From positions 4,656,775 to 4,720,774 of the forward strand of contig CM075104.1 of assembly GCA_037576195.1 (NCBI GenBank): a stretch of DNA of 64,000 nt, read 5' to 3'. This document shows positions 46,623-58,724 of the stretch, one piece after another (within the stretch, counting starts at the first letter, position 1; the number at the start of each line of letters is the position of its first letter). The position numbers and the translations under genes were made by a program. Origin of the DNA: Phytoseiulus persimilis (lineage: Eukaryota > Arthropoda > Arachnida > Mesostigmata > Phytoseiidae). The notes under the pieces were generated by a model. That model was not told the origin of the DNA, searched no databases, and worked only from the letters and a program-made list of their open reading frames with translations.

Positions 46623-49600
46623 TCAATAAGGTATGAAATAGGGTAGGGTGAAGACCCTCCCGGATCTGCGGTTATTCGATGGTCGCCCACGGCTTTTCTT
46701 GACAAACGTTTCTCGGAAAGGCGGTGCACCATAAACAGGAGATTGAATGCTAGCCGCCAACTCCATCGGCGTGAAAGATCCTTGCAGCGGCGACAAAACG
46801 TGGCTGCCATCTTGGGGCGAATCCTCGATCAGGAAACTGTGATCCGATCCCAGAGGTAGTATGGCGTTCTCAAATTCCACCTTGCGGCGAGGTTTCTTCT
46901 TCTTGGACAAGTATACAATTTTCGGCTTCTGCTTATGGTGGTGATGCTTCTCGATGTTGTAGTGGTACACCTGGGAACGGAATCGGGGAATTCTGATTAT
47001 TTGTCATGCTGTAGCTCGATCAATAGCTTCACGATGGACATCTTTGCGGTCAGGTCACGGAGCATGGATACGCGAGCTGAAATTGGATTATTTCGATCGT
47101 CCGGTGGCGTGAGCTACCCAACGGGTGCGTTGAGCGGAAACTTCCGGCTCATTATTTACAGTTTAGACGGATTCTATGTCAAAGCTAACTATGAAACCAT
47201 TCCGGATCATCTCTGCGCATGTGAGGTTGACGAATGAGGTCCCGCACTGCACCGTCCGATGATTTCATTGCTCGAGATCTCCGGCACTGACTGAAACGTG
47301 AGGCGGACCCTGGGGCGCTCAGGCTCTCAGAAGCAGAAACTGGTCATCAACAACCAGAGGGAATGATGAACACCCGGAGTGACGGGAATGCCAGCTGGCC
47401 GCGGCAGGTTCGGCGACGAATCATTCAGATATAGAATCCAAGAGGATAGCGTTCCAGCGAAAGATGATGATTTTCCTGCATGATCACTTACAGGCACCGG
47501 AACCGGTATTGCGACGGGCTTGGGCACGTGGATGATGACCGTTTTGGATGTTGGAGCGTGGTGAGCAGAGCTGGGATGATGTTGTTGATGAGCATGCATA
47601 CCTGTGGGCGACAAAATCAACGAATAATGATCATCGCAACACCGCGTTCCGGGAAAAGGTGCACCCTTGGACTCGTATCTCGCCGAATGCATGTGCTTTT
47701 GAAGGCAAGCCAACATCCCGAGGTTCTGCATTATCCCTAACAGCCATGGCCAAATATTTCGGGCGGAACAAACCATGCACAGAAGGACATGCGCAGAGGT
47801 TTTTGAATGAGATTGTTCCGCGGAGCTCGACCATAGAAGTGGATTGAGTGCACTCCAGAACAATCGAGCACACCGTTAGCATCTGACTCCTTCTCTCCGT
47901 TCAACCGTGTGTCGAGCATGATTCTCGCCTTTCCGCACCGGAGATCACGTGGTTCCATGTTTGGCACCCGGTTCGCAACTCGCAACCCTGATGAGATCGG
48001 GTTTCGATCCGAAAATTCCTGACAAGCAGTCGGGATGACATGTTAACCTTCCAGTCCGTAATCAAGAAGCTCGGTTATACGCAGCTTCGCCAACCAGGTC
48101 TTGATCATAATCGAGTTTCACCTCATCCCTATCTTGTCCGGACATCCGTTGACAAAGCATTCGATCTCGTTTCATTTCAATGCTCGAAGCGAGTCTTCCC
48201 GAGAGTTGGAGAATGGGAGAATCGGCGAAGACTCGCGCAGCGATAGTGAAACGAGAGATCTTCTGTTCTCCCACAATATCGGATTCGTTCGATGCCTCTT
48301 CTTCTCCGGGGTTTATACGGCGTGTTTTCATTTCTCGTCATCGAATCATGGGGGGCTTACGGTGAAGTTTCCATGATGGTGGCCCGTTGAGCGGATCGTC
48401 CGAATCATTGCTCTCCCAGACGTTGGACAAGCCACAAAGGGAGCGTGTGTCTCGGGAATCCGCTCTCGGCATCCAGCTTTCCCTTATTTGAGACCTCCAA
48501 CTGCCTTTTCCAAAGGAAATTCCTGCATCAACTGTCAACTCCTGGGATATATTTTCATGATCGCATTTCACATAACAATGATTGGTTTTGAGCTCTTCGG
48601 ACGATGAATTTTCCGCAGTGCGATACCGCGAGAGGCAATGACACGAAAATTGCAAAACGGCCCGATCCTTCGGATCGGAATCCGTCGAACTTCAGCACGA
48701 ACTGTCTCAGCTTGGAGGAGTCAAGGAAAACGACTTTTGTAAGAAAGGCGTGTGATGAGGTCTCGAGAGCAGATGGGAAGACAAATCCGCTATGAGGAAT
48801 TACCGGAAATTTGCGCTCGATTGTGAAGTTTTGCTGGTTCTCAGAGGGCGTCACCGCTTGAATCAATGATTGGGTTCCGGTCGGTCCACGATTCGAAGAC
48901 TTTCACAGAGGCCAGGTTCGACTCCTGGTTTCCTTCTCAAAGGAGAATTCTTTTGTGTTGGTTACTTCGCCGGAGTTTTTCGAGCAAAACCCGGGAGGAT
49001 GTCTGGGACAGTTGGGCATTGCGCCCAGTCACGCAGAATTCGGACGGTAGCCTCCTGGGATTTTCTCATAAGAAATCCAGCCGCTCGTTTGATTATGCGT
49101 TGCACTGCTACGGTGCCATTCCTACCCTCCTTCATAGCTTCTTGTTGTCCATGAATACTTATATGATTTGAGACTGAGATCGCAAGGGAACAGTGACCGA
49201 TCGAGACGAAGTAAACGCTACCATTTGAGCAACCCCCGATCGCGAAGCGAGTCACGTCCCAGCCTTTCTCTGTGAACTGGAAGCGATGAGCACTCCCGAA
49301 CGCTCCATGGTGACACAGATATATGCTCTCCCAGAACGACGTTTCACCTCTCTCCAACAGTTCCAGTTCAATTGTTGTCCACGGGACGGAACGAATGAGG
49401 CTGGGAAGAAGATTACTATATTGTGGTTCCAAATATTTTGATCAGGATTTGGTACTGGAAGAGCTTCGAACTAACGACGCGAGCAGGGGATGAATTCCTT
49501 TCCATCGTGGAGTGATCAAGATCAAAGCCTTGCCGCTGCTGCTTGAGCCCGACCGCGAGCCAGGCCACGCTATTTCTCACTTCAACAAGAATTTATGGAT

Positions 49601-50940
49601 GAAGGCGAGACCGAATAGGGAAACCCAAAACGCTTCCATCAACGGGTCCGGAACCGCTAGAAATCAGCGACATACGAGCGCTCCCTCCCATAAGCGAACT
49701 TGCACAAAACTGTTCTCGCCGGTTCCCTCGCGAAAACAGCAGTGCGGTAGTATCACGCTGACATTGTGTCATTTCTCCCCTGAATCCAAGGAGAGTCGAT
49801 AAAGCCCACATTCCTCGGTGAGGTCTCTCTGGGGGGAAATGTCGGGGTCCCTCGTCCCAGATCGATCTCTCAGAACCCATGGAAGGTCCTCTTCCTCCAG
49901 GAAACAAAGGGTTGTGAAGGAGCGACCAGACTCGGGTCCGCTCTTCTTGGGAGGTTCGATGGTGACTCGCCCGAATTCACCAGAACTCCTCCTAGTAAGC
50001 GGATCTTGGAAGCCGGTTCGTTTCTGAAGTTGTCGATGATGGTTGTGATCTTTCAACGGTCTGTCCGAGGCCGCAGGCTCCTACAGATCTTCGAGGCAAG
50101 AGTTTCCTTCGTTTGACATTTTCCGCGGACCTCCGGCTTCCACCCCGGCAAGCGCTCCTCCAAGTTACTCTATCAGAACTGGGGTGGGCAGCTTGTTGCG
50201 GCCCGCCGAATCTGCCCCACGGCCACTTGCCGGTCCAGAATGGGTCAGTCCCAGCATCGAGTTCAGAATTCGAAGCGAGGATTGCTTGGCACGGTACCAA
50301 CATCACGGTTTGATCATTGGAATACTCATATCCAAAAGACAATAACGGAATGTTATTTCTCTTTCGAATGGTGCTCCAGCTTCGGGATAACACGACATAA
50401 CCCTCTGCAGCCTGAAGCTTCAAAAGCTCTGTGATGAATCCTGTTCGAGGAGCCATTCCCGAGGGGCATCGTGTGTCAAGCCAGTCTAAGAAGCCGACTG
50501 ACAAGTCTGCTCATGAATGAGAGCCGTTATTCTTCAGCGGTCGAAGTGCATCGGAATAATTGTTCGAAAGCCCGTCGTGAGGGAGACCTCCCGCCTCTCG
50601 ATGTGGAGCGCTCGGTACCGCGAGTTCTCGCACCGAGGAACGACTCCAAGATTTTCGCGAAGAACTAGACGTGTGGCTGAGACTCGGAAACAGTATACAT
50701 CTCCCGAATCCAATGATTGCACGTTGCATCCACGGAACCTGTTCGTTGTGTGATTTTGCACTCACCGATTCCTCCGAGGAGAGCTGCCAATGGTACCACA
50801 GCTTCAACGAATTTCTTGCCTGCCTTGTACCTCAGGAAGCCCGACTTCGCTTCAGCTGAGCCCGGGATCTTCAGGCAGAGTGTGAGAAGGAGCAGGAAAA
50901 AACAAAAGCTCGAATTCGGAATAACACGTTCCCACGGCAT
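46623..50940 (-). CDS. Secreted His/Pro-rich protein A of a local paralog cluster
   Basis: Exons (high to low): 50940-50766 (175 bp), 47601-47492, 46970-46623; phases 1 and 0 match and give 210 residues. Residues 1-31 form a signal peptide (FCFFLLLLTLCLKIPGSAEA). Residues 35-59 (FLRYKAGKK then FVEAVVPLAALLGGIG) are shared with member C. Exon 2 is His/Pro-rich (MHAHQQHHPSSAHHAP, VIIHVPKPVAIPVPVP). Exon 3 starts VYHYNIEKHHHHKQKPK, then a basic stretch YLSKKKKPRRK, and ends FTLPYFIPY. The VPKPVAIPVPVP pattern recalls arthropod cuticular or matrix proteins, but no chitin-binding consensus is visible. Exons 2 and 3 joining is secure by GTAAGT/CAG signals. Linking exon 1 across a 3.16-kb intron rests on phase, strand and lack of another candidate. 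Function unknown. Confidence 0.65.
47602..50765. other. Large intron of secreted gene A, with unassigned frames
   Basis: Contains two long - strand frames (48962-49432, 156 codons; 49992-50504, 170 codons) without recognisable domains. A transposon fragment or a missed exon are both possible. A T-arm-like sequence near 48921-48937 is discussed under rejected items. Confidence 0.4.
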
Positions 50941-51226
50941 ATCTCACGCAGGACTCACTTTCTCGCTCTAGGGGCACATTGATTTTGCACAGGTTACGGG
51001 ATTGAGTGGAAAGAAGACTGGCGAACTGAGCACTTCTAAGCTGCGGAAAACTGGAGAGAGATCGAAGAGCATGACGGAGAAGATCGGCGTGACGGAAATA
51101 AGAACAAAAGGCAAGAAAACGATCCCGGAACGAAACCGATGTTGAATCCGATCCATTATAGGGAGGAATCCTCAACGAACGGAGGCCTAGGTTCAACTGG
51201 GAACAGGAGTAGCACCATGCCGCTGC

Positions 51227-51377
51227 TCATGGCTGCGTGTCCGCATTCTTCATCACCAAAACCGACGGCTTAGGTCCGCTCGGGGCCATGATCACGGTCG
51301 GGGATTTCAGGCCTTGTTCATCGATCGATCCATTCACATACGGTTGTATCGGAGGATACAGACGAATGATGCCAATT
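51227..51377 (-). CDS. Possible last exon of another secreted paralog
   Basis: After a pyrimidine-rich acceptor (TTCTGCTGCTCCCTTGGAG) the - strand reads 49 residues to TGA: IGIIRLYPPIQPYVNG, then KSPTVIMAPSGPKPSVLVM and a short polar tail. The TVI...P...PKP pattern resembles exon 2 of gene A (TVIIHVPKPVAIPV). It begins in phase 2, unlike the phase-1 first exons of the cluster, and its first exon is not found. It may be an orphan exon, or a downstream exon of gene C at 58.7 kb. Confidence 0.35.
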
Positions 51378-53549
51378 CTCCAAGGGAGCAGCAGAATTCG
51401 GGCATCACAAACTCATTCGTCCCTCTTTCCATATAAGAGGGTGTCAAATTTTACAATCAGTGCCCGAGCTTTCGAACTCCGTTCATGAACATCGGGTCCG
51501 GAACACATTGGGAGCATTGATCAAAGCGGGCATTCGATGTGCGATTCATCGGGGATGATTTATTTCAGGAGAGGGAGAGACCGTGATTCCGGCGGGCGTG
51601 AATCGGTTGTTCCTACACACGTCGAGAGCTTCGCAGCCCAGCTCTTCAACAGCTGTGGCGCAAAGCACGGTGATCACCATGATGGTGATAAGTTGGGCAT
51701 GCCGATTCCACGGTTCCCTGGACTTTTCAACTTCCGCTCCTTGAAGCACTTGAAGAGAAAGCTAATCGCTTCGCTGCCTCCAGTGGCTCAGAAGCGTGCT
51801 CAGACGTCGTGTCCCATTGATAGGAAGTTCTGTGTTTGGCTGCTCCGAACCAGCGCAAATCACCGTTAATTCTCTTAGAGCAGGTCGAGCCGTTTATTCC
51901 TCCAAATATTTGAGATCTGTCTGAATATCAGAAGTCGCCCGTCTATTGAAGGTGGGAAGTCTTCTCTGCTCGGCCATGTGTGATCTGATTTTTCATCGTC
52001 CGGGTGGGGATCGCTCGTTTAGATATTGATAGCCAAATACGCTTGAAGATCACTCCGTAGTTAGCATGATCGGGCTCCACGAGAATCTCTCGAAATAGGG
52101 CAACAGCTACAGAATACAGAAGGTCGGGAGAAAAGTATCAGTACGCCGAGTGGATTCTCGTCGCCCGCTCATTTCATTACGATCAAAACATTTCTTTCGT
52201 GACGACATTACAAGTTACGAGTTTTCTTACTCTACACTGAGCTACACTATTCCTCGAGATCTCTTGATTCTCTACGAGCTTCGATTCACTCAGCTGTGAA
52301 TGATTAGGCTTCCGATTCTCCAGTTGCTCAAGGTTCGTTAGAAGATGCTCGTTCATCAAACAAGCTGAACAAGTCGTGTTCCGCCGCGACTACAACCGTA
52401 GGTGACGGAAACCAGCCTGAGTCCCAACTCCGATTTCCTGACGCCCAACTCCTAGCGGCCAAGGCCTGACCCCTAAGCCCTGGGGTCTATCGCCTGACGC
52501 CCAACTTTCATTTTCTGACTTCTAATTCCCAACTTCCTCCTTGACAGTATGCAAAGGGCGAGCAATCGAGTTCCTCCCGCCTCCTGGGAATCGGCTCGGG
52601 ACTGTGAGTGCGCGATTGTGGAGTCGTGCTCGTTTCCGGCCGCTTCACTCCGTGCGCGATTGCTTCTGACTTGACTGTACTAGAATCGCGGCTCTGATTC
52701 CATCTGAGACAGGCCGACTTGGCCGCTTGGGTCGTTGCGCAGCACTAATGGGCGGCACAGTTGTCTTTTCTCCCTTTTGCCTGCTTGAACCCTTCGATTC
52801 ACGGAGAGGATACTCATCGGCCCAAGGATCATCGAGCAGCTGGTGGAGCTCTCCATAAACATGTTTGTGGGAGGTCGTGAACGCGTACTGACAGAAAGAG
52901 TTGGCTCCCCCATTTTTAGGGGATGGTCGAGGCCCGCCTGAATGTCAGAAGTTTACTGGAGGGGCCACGTTTAGTTTTCAAATGTTCGAGACCCGCCTGC
53001 CTGTTAGGTATCGTCCGTCAAATGGAGCCCGCCCTAGTATTAGGGAGCTTACGGTAAATGCGGCGAATTCTGACGCTGCCGAGTCTGAGCTCAGGCGCTT
53101 CCGATAGCGACGTCCTCCGATAGGGAATTGTGAATCTTCTGCATCAGGTCAAAACCCCACCGAGGTGGAGAATCAATTTGCCAAGGAGAGCTCACTGGGT
53201 ATTTATGAGTATCTGACCGCTCACAGAATATATAATCTCGGCGTAATAACACGACCCGCGTCATGTATCTGACTGGGACGAGTGAATGAGATCACGGAAC
53301 GCGCGTTGAATTCCGGCTTTTTCATCCATTGTTGTGACCTTAATTTCATTTTCGGAACGTCATTTGTCCCGACAGCAACAATCACTCGTGGTGTCGTAAC
53401 ACTACCATTATTACTTCAGTGCTTTCAGCACTGTTGATTGGGACTTTCTCATCAGTTTGGAAGAGGAATGTTTCCGGACCTACAATCTGGAAAACTTTCC
53501 ATTTGAGTCAGTTAGTTGTCAGCATTGCAACCGCTGTCCAGCATTGAAT
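51378..53549. other. Intergenic, no supported gene
   Basis: The 51537-51869 + frame (110 codons) contains GAKHGDHHDGDKLG and RSLKHLKRKLIASLPPVA, faintly like the cluster, but I could not build an exon. Around 52430-52540 there is a local CCCAACT/CTGACGCCCAACT-type degenerate repeat. ATCAGTTTGG at 53451-53460 could be an initiator for the gene that follows. Confidence 0.35.
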
Positions 53550-54112
53550 ATGAGGAATCCGCATCGAGGCTTCTCATCAGTGTGTCTGCTGCTTGTTTTC
53601 CTCTCTGTTTCGGTGAACTCGGATTTGACTGATTGGTACATTCGTAAGAACGCCAAGAAACTACTTCGATACGCTGTGGCTGCAAAGGTGGGTTCTGATT
53701 GCTCGTCTAGCGCCTTCTTTCCTTGTTCCCGAGCCTCTGAGGCTCGTATTTTCTCCCCAGCGCGGGAAAGGAATCTTCAGAGTTACATTAGCTTCAGGCG
53801 TCTCACGCTGACTAGCTCGTGAGTCGTGAGTGACGCAGTTTTCAGGTGAGATGCACAGAGATGACGCAAAGTCGGCAATTTATAACTCAGCTTCTATAGA
53901 TTTTAGTGCCGCATGTCATCCCGATACCAGTTCGATCGGCGCCGCCACCGCAGGTCAAGATTATTCATCAGCACCATTTCTGGGGAGAACCATGGACTCC
54001 AGCTCCAATGAGCTGGACTGGGTTTCACGGAGCTCAGCCCAGCGTCGGTCACGGTGGTAATTGGAATCTCGAACAATACGCTCATATTCCACCGAGAGCA
54101 GAATATTGGTGA
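53550..54112 (+). CDS. Secreted His/Pro/Trp-rich protein B of the paralog cluster
   Basis: Exons 53550-53691 and 53907-54112 join in phase 1 to 115 residues. Residues 1-24 form a signal peptide (VCLLLVFLSVSVNS). Residues 36-47 (KKLLRYAVAAKV) carry the LRY motif at the place where members A and C have it, and the intron falls in the same phase. Exon 2 reads VPHVIPIPVRSAPPPQVKI, then IHQHHFWGEPWTPAPMSW and a Gly/His/Trp-containing tail ending PPRAEYW. The exon-1 donor must be G/GTTCTG (three bases after a better-looking GTGGGT) to keep phase, so this junction needs transcript support. Unlike A and C it lies on the + strand and has a 215-bp intron. Function unknown; an extracellular structural or metal-binding role is only suggested by composition. 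Confidence 0.65.
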
Positions 54113-56935
54113 AGTACAGCTATAGAAATGTCAAAAGTTGAGGTTCAATAAATATGATTAGAAAATCAAACCAGTGTGAATCGAATGACTGCTTGATGAG
54201 CAGTATCGCACTTGAACTCCCACTCTCAACTAGCCCTCCAGGAGAGCCACAGCTCAGCAAGATCCGAGTAGCTAGATGAGGTGGATATGTAAGAAACGTG
54301 TTGGGCGAAATTCCCACAAAAGAAAATATCCCGCCCATATTATGCGTCGCATCGCTCGAATCCGGTCGAGCGTTGTGGTATCTTGCGCGCTCGACGTCTG
54401 TCTTCGATATGAGGAACGTTCTATTTAACTTCTGTGAGCACACGTTCTTGCTTCTGAACGAACCATATACACAAGTTCATCATCGATGATCGTCTAGATC
54501 CGATGACCCCAAAAAGCAAAACAAAGATGAATGAAAATAGATAAGCAATCTATTCCGGCTCAGAGCAAATTTCGAAACGATGCGTGGGTTCTCATTCTTC
54601 CAAACGGAACAGAAAGGTACGGGTTGGGCCAGTGCTAGGGATAGTTCTGACTTTTTCTGGTGATGTTAGCGGTCTGATCGACTCTAGGAGTTGGCCATCC
54701 GGATCCGTCCCATTCGTATCGATGCCCGCTACGAAAACGATCCGTCGTTCGCTGGCATTATGCACGTGGTGAGCTCATGACACTCTTTAGTGAAAAATCC
54801 GGGAGCTTAACGTTCGAGTTTGTGTGAATCAGAGATGTTCATCGGCTCTTCTCGCGGGGGAGTCCAGCCGGTTTCTCATCACTCCCGACTCAGGTGACTC
54901 ATCCTGGACTGATGAGAGGATGGACTGATGAAAGGTCCCTCATTGTGGTGAGCTCTCCGGATGTGACCTTGCAGAGCTCTCTCCGTTCGGTGAAATTGCG
55001 GTCATCGACGGTCGTGGTCCGCTGAGTCCATGATACTGCGAGACATGAGCTACAACAGGTGGTGAAACGTCGAAATTCGTTAGACGTGTTAGACGTCGGC
55101 TCAGCCTTTCCTGAGATGACACGTGTTGTTCCGAGGAGCCGTCGAGAATGAGCGCCCACGATTCTCGATTCACCGCAAGCGCACGAAACTTGAATTTAAC
55201 GCGTGAGACCGGGAAAAAAGTAACGATCACCGACCGCCGCGGAGTCACTGAAAGTGATTTCAGCTTCCAAAACGGCCGAAGACGGGACGCAGCGACGGAA
55301 CGCCATCATGATCTTCCAGACTTTCACGAGCTCACGCACACTTTGGATCCAAAGTTGATGGTCAGAAGCATTCGTCGAAGTGAGATCGCAAGACTGATCT
55401 TCGAGAGAGGAAAGCTTCTAAACACGACCAAGACGAGCTTCTTCGACTCGAGGAGACAACTCTCCGGAATATGTCCGTGCTCCTAACGGTTCCACGCCTG
55501 AATCCCTCAGAGGCTGACATTCTCGGGGTATGCGAAACCGGGCTCCTTCGGGGTTTCATCTTCGCGTGTCTCGACCTCCTCCACGTCAGCATTGCGAGCT
55601 TTTCGGAAACCGGCCTGTGAGGCTCGAGACTAGCTTCTCCAGAAAACCGGAGGTTGGATCCCCGAACTGAGTAGAGGAACGAGAATGTGGAAGAACGCGG
55701 TTCCCTCCGTCACTAGGGGAGCTAGCGGTCTGAAACCGATTCTATTCGATACCTTGCATCTTTCACGTTGGAATGGATATACTCGCGATTCCCGTGGTTC
55801 AATGATGAGGCCTTTTCTCTCATTCGGTTGAGCCGACTGCAATGCTCCCGGCTCGGCCATTCGTTTACTTAACTCGGTGGAGTTCTTCCTTTTCTATCGA
55901 GTGGAGTGACAGGATCGGCTCGTCCCAAGATCCGCTCAACGAGTAGCTAAATGGGAGGTCGAGCTTCACTCACCCGAATCCCAGCTTCCCGGCTTGAAAT
56001 CACCCTCTCTCACCGCTGAATCCTCATGCGCATGGCGATTCGCGCGCAAATGGAACTTCGAAAGCTCGAGCCAGCCATTACTGCCTCTCCCTCGGGAATG
56101 ATAAGTTGAACTGCTAGAAGAAGTGGCTGAAGAGAGATAGGGGGAATCTACTCTCGGTCACATTGTTACCCAAGAGTTCCAGTCTCCGATCCGGCTTTGA
56201 GTTTTCAATACTTCTGCCTGGAGCATGTTCGCCGCAAGCTTCTACGAGCAGATGGTGGGCCTCTGTCGCATTCTTCTTCGAGTCGAACAAGGAGAGCAAA
56301 ATTACCCACAAAATAGTCGTTTCTTGACAAAGGAGTCGACATGTTCACTGGTTTACGAAACTCCGTGAAAGTTCCGAATCTCTAGCTTGCCCATGAAGAT
56401 AGCGCGCACTTGAGCCGGACAGCTCGACCGCGTCAACCGTGCCATCGCCTGTTCTGCTGGTGAGCTGCTGCGCGCGCATCCCGGGAAATCCGGCCACACA
56501 CCGAGGAACCTAGTGGATCCCGCGAGTTTCCAGCCGTGGGTTTCCATGATTCACGTCACATCTGAGGCTCCAGACTTGTGGACATACTTTGTACACTGCG
56601 CTGTACTTCACTGCACGGACGCGACTATGTACATATATTCGTTTGGGCTCCAGCCTCTTCGCGTCAGAGGAGTGAATATATTTTTCACTGAGTTCCTCGA
56701 CGGGATCAGAAGTGACTCCAGAGTCCAGAGCGTGAAGATCCAGCGGTGAGAGAGAGTTATTTAGAGTCAGGTTCCTGTGATAGGACGGATTGGAACTGGT
56801 GACGCATTGAGTTTCGGTGGCGCTTGAGCCGGTCGTTGGAAATGAGTGCCCCTTGATGCGTCGCGGAAAGTTCGCGGCACCTGGACTCCCTGGGATCCGT
56901 ATCTATGATCCAAAGGGCCTGCCGAGATAATATGG
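54113..56935. other. No supported gene; coding-like fragments
   Basis: A short + strand frame starting at 54531 (MKIDKQSIPAQSKF, then RNDAWVLILPNGTER) ends at a GTACGG donor-like site. A segment at about 54690-54770 (ELAIRIRPIRIDARYEND, before GTGAGC) looks like an exon but is in a different phase. Near 55515, ADILGVCETGL resembles a LINE endonuclease box. None can be assembled. Confidence 0.35.
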
Positions 56936-57668
56936 GGGCATCGGCCCAACCAAGTAAAATCGATTCTGGAAAACTTGATAAAATGCTCATATCTCGAGAA
57001 CCAGTGGACCTGCGGCGCCGAAAAAAAAACCGTTGTGAAGCTCTTGCCAAGGGCTATCGGGAGTCATAGGCAGGGGTCGCGGAGACCTCTTCTCTAATCC
57101 CGATGCGAGTTTGCGGGGCCGAAAAATCAACAGCTGAACATGGGCTGTGAAGCGGTTTTTCCCAGATCGATCTCGGAATCACCCTACCAGACTTGGAAAA
57201 GCCTGCTCGGATTGGTCCCGGAATCGTTCCCATAGACCCCAGGAGTATGATCAGTGAGTCAGTATGATCAGGGGTGATTCCGGGACCAATCTGAGCAGGC
57301 TTTTCCAAGTCTGGGAGGGATGATTCCGGGATCGATCCGGGGGCAACCCGCTTCATCGCCTGTGTTCAGCTATTGATTTCTCGCCCCGTTAACTCGCGAC
57401 GGGATGAAACTTGCCGTGCGAGTAGACCATGAACAGGGGTACTTTTAGCGACATCCGAGAAGACGATCAGCCTTCTCCTTGAGGGTGAACCAACGAGTTC
57501 TTATTTTCCTAGACTGGAGGAGAAGTCTTGGAGATCCCTTGCCCATGGCATCCGATAGTCTTTGGGGAGAGCTTCGGAACGGTTTTTTCAGTGGCGATGT
57601 AGCTCCACTGGTTCTCGAGATATGAGCATTTCGAGTTTCCCGAGATCGATTTTTTTTCGGTGGGGCGC
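56936..57668. mobile_element. Inverted-repeat (foldback/MITE-like) element
   Basis: A left arm at about 56936-57052 and a right arm at about 57567-57668 are imperfect inverted copies, sharing CCACTGGTTCTCGAGATATG followed by AGCATTT, and flanking A- or T-rich homopolymers. The roughly 510-bp interior contains the hairpin of minisatellite-like units listed next. No transposase. Arm identity is far from perfect, so the copy is old. ORFs here (for example 57445-57879 -) are by-products. Confidence 0.55.
57174..57320. repeat. Hairpin of units related to the 20-kb minisatellite
   Basis: The segment GGTGATTCCGGGACCAATCT at 57273-57292 is identical to the start of the 45-bp unit of the 20.1-22.8 kb array. 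The rest of the unit (GAGCAGGCTTTTCCAAGTCT) is a diverged form. A reverse-complement copy lies at 57174-57226, about 50 bp away, so the pair can fold into a hairpin. The spacer contains two TATGATCAG copies. Confidence 0.7.
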
Positions 57669-58724
57669 TAATCCGGGCAGGTCCTTTGGGAAAACAAAAT
57701 TGGAAATGAAGAGATGCTGTTGTTGCTCGAAAGCTTTTGTCTGAGCCGGATCCATCCAGCTCGTTCCGCAGCACTCGTACTGAGACTCTGTCTCCGAATC
57801 CAGCACGATCATCTCGGAATGAACACTCATCCGATCGGGAAAAATTTTCGGCAATCGATGGCTGGAGACTAGGTGCCATTTTGTTCTCACGCGTGGGGCT
57901 TCTCAGAGCGGATTTTTCTCTCCATGAGTGGTCTCATTGAAACGGCCGCCAAAACGTCGAGTGGGGTCCATATGACTGTGAATGTCGATCAAGCTCGGAG
58001 GAGTTGGCCCCGACTCCGATCTCGGAAGGAGATCATCCTCTCTCGAGAATCCAAGATCATCAGCAGGTTACGCTGATGTTTTCGGAGATGCTGCTCATCA
58101 ACTCCTAATTCTCATCATCGAAAAATGTAGCTCCTGAGCGATCTGTCTCCCCACAGATATCGGGAGTGAAAGGCCCAACTACAGAGAACAGATATGTCTC
58201 CCTTCGAGAATACTCGAAAGTAAGGTCACAGTACCTCGGGATAACTTCAGAAAACGTCGGTTTTATCGAAAACCGTCGGCTCGGAATTCCGAAAATTCAT
58301 GAGCCAGAGATCGAGTCCCGCTAAACTAACAATGAGAAGCGAACAAAATCGGCGAGCTACATCGTTCAGAACACTTCCCGATCCTGCATTTCAGACTATC
58401 TTTTTGTTCTCACTGATTAGACCTCGGGGTCCTCCGAAGTCTCGGAGAAGGCACCCGGGATGTTTGAGGTGGCCCATCTTGGTCTGACAGTCTGGTTTGA
58501 CCGTCTACTCAGCGTGGCCCAGAACGAGCCCGTTCCTGAGGAAATCAGGGGGAGATATCCGGGCAACGACGGGGGCTTCAACGGGCGCGATGAAAATTCG
58601 TGTGCGCACTCTGGTCTCGTCTTTCCCTATCTACACCTCGCTCTGAAGCGCGGCTCCCGAGATCTCAGATTGGAGTGAACCTTAAGAACTATCCGTACCT
58701 AGAGACGTAGTCGTTGGGACTCAC
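57669..58724. other. Intergenic, no supported gene
   Basis: Short frames only. I searched the - strand for a His/Pro-rich second exon for gene C and did not find one. Confidence 0.4.

Noticed and set aside
48880..48945. tRNA-like T arm CCAGGTTCGACTCCTGG
   Set aside because: The T stem-loop is perfect, but no matching acceptor stem or A box lies upstream at the right distance; it may be a tRNA-derived SINE remnant.
51537..51869. Another secreted-cluster member on the + strand
   Set aside because: His-rich and basic segments occur, but there is no signal-peptide exon, LRY motif or matching splice phase.
55495..55628. LINE endonuclease fragment (ADILGVCETGL)
   Set aside because: The box resembles the APE endonuclease signature, but flanking residues do not match and the frame is short.
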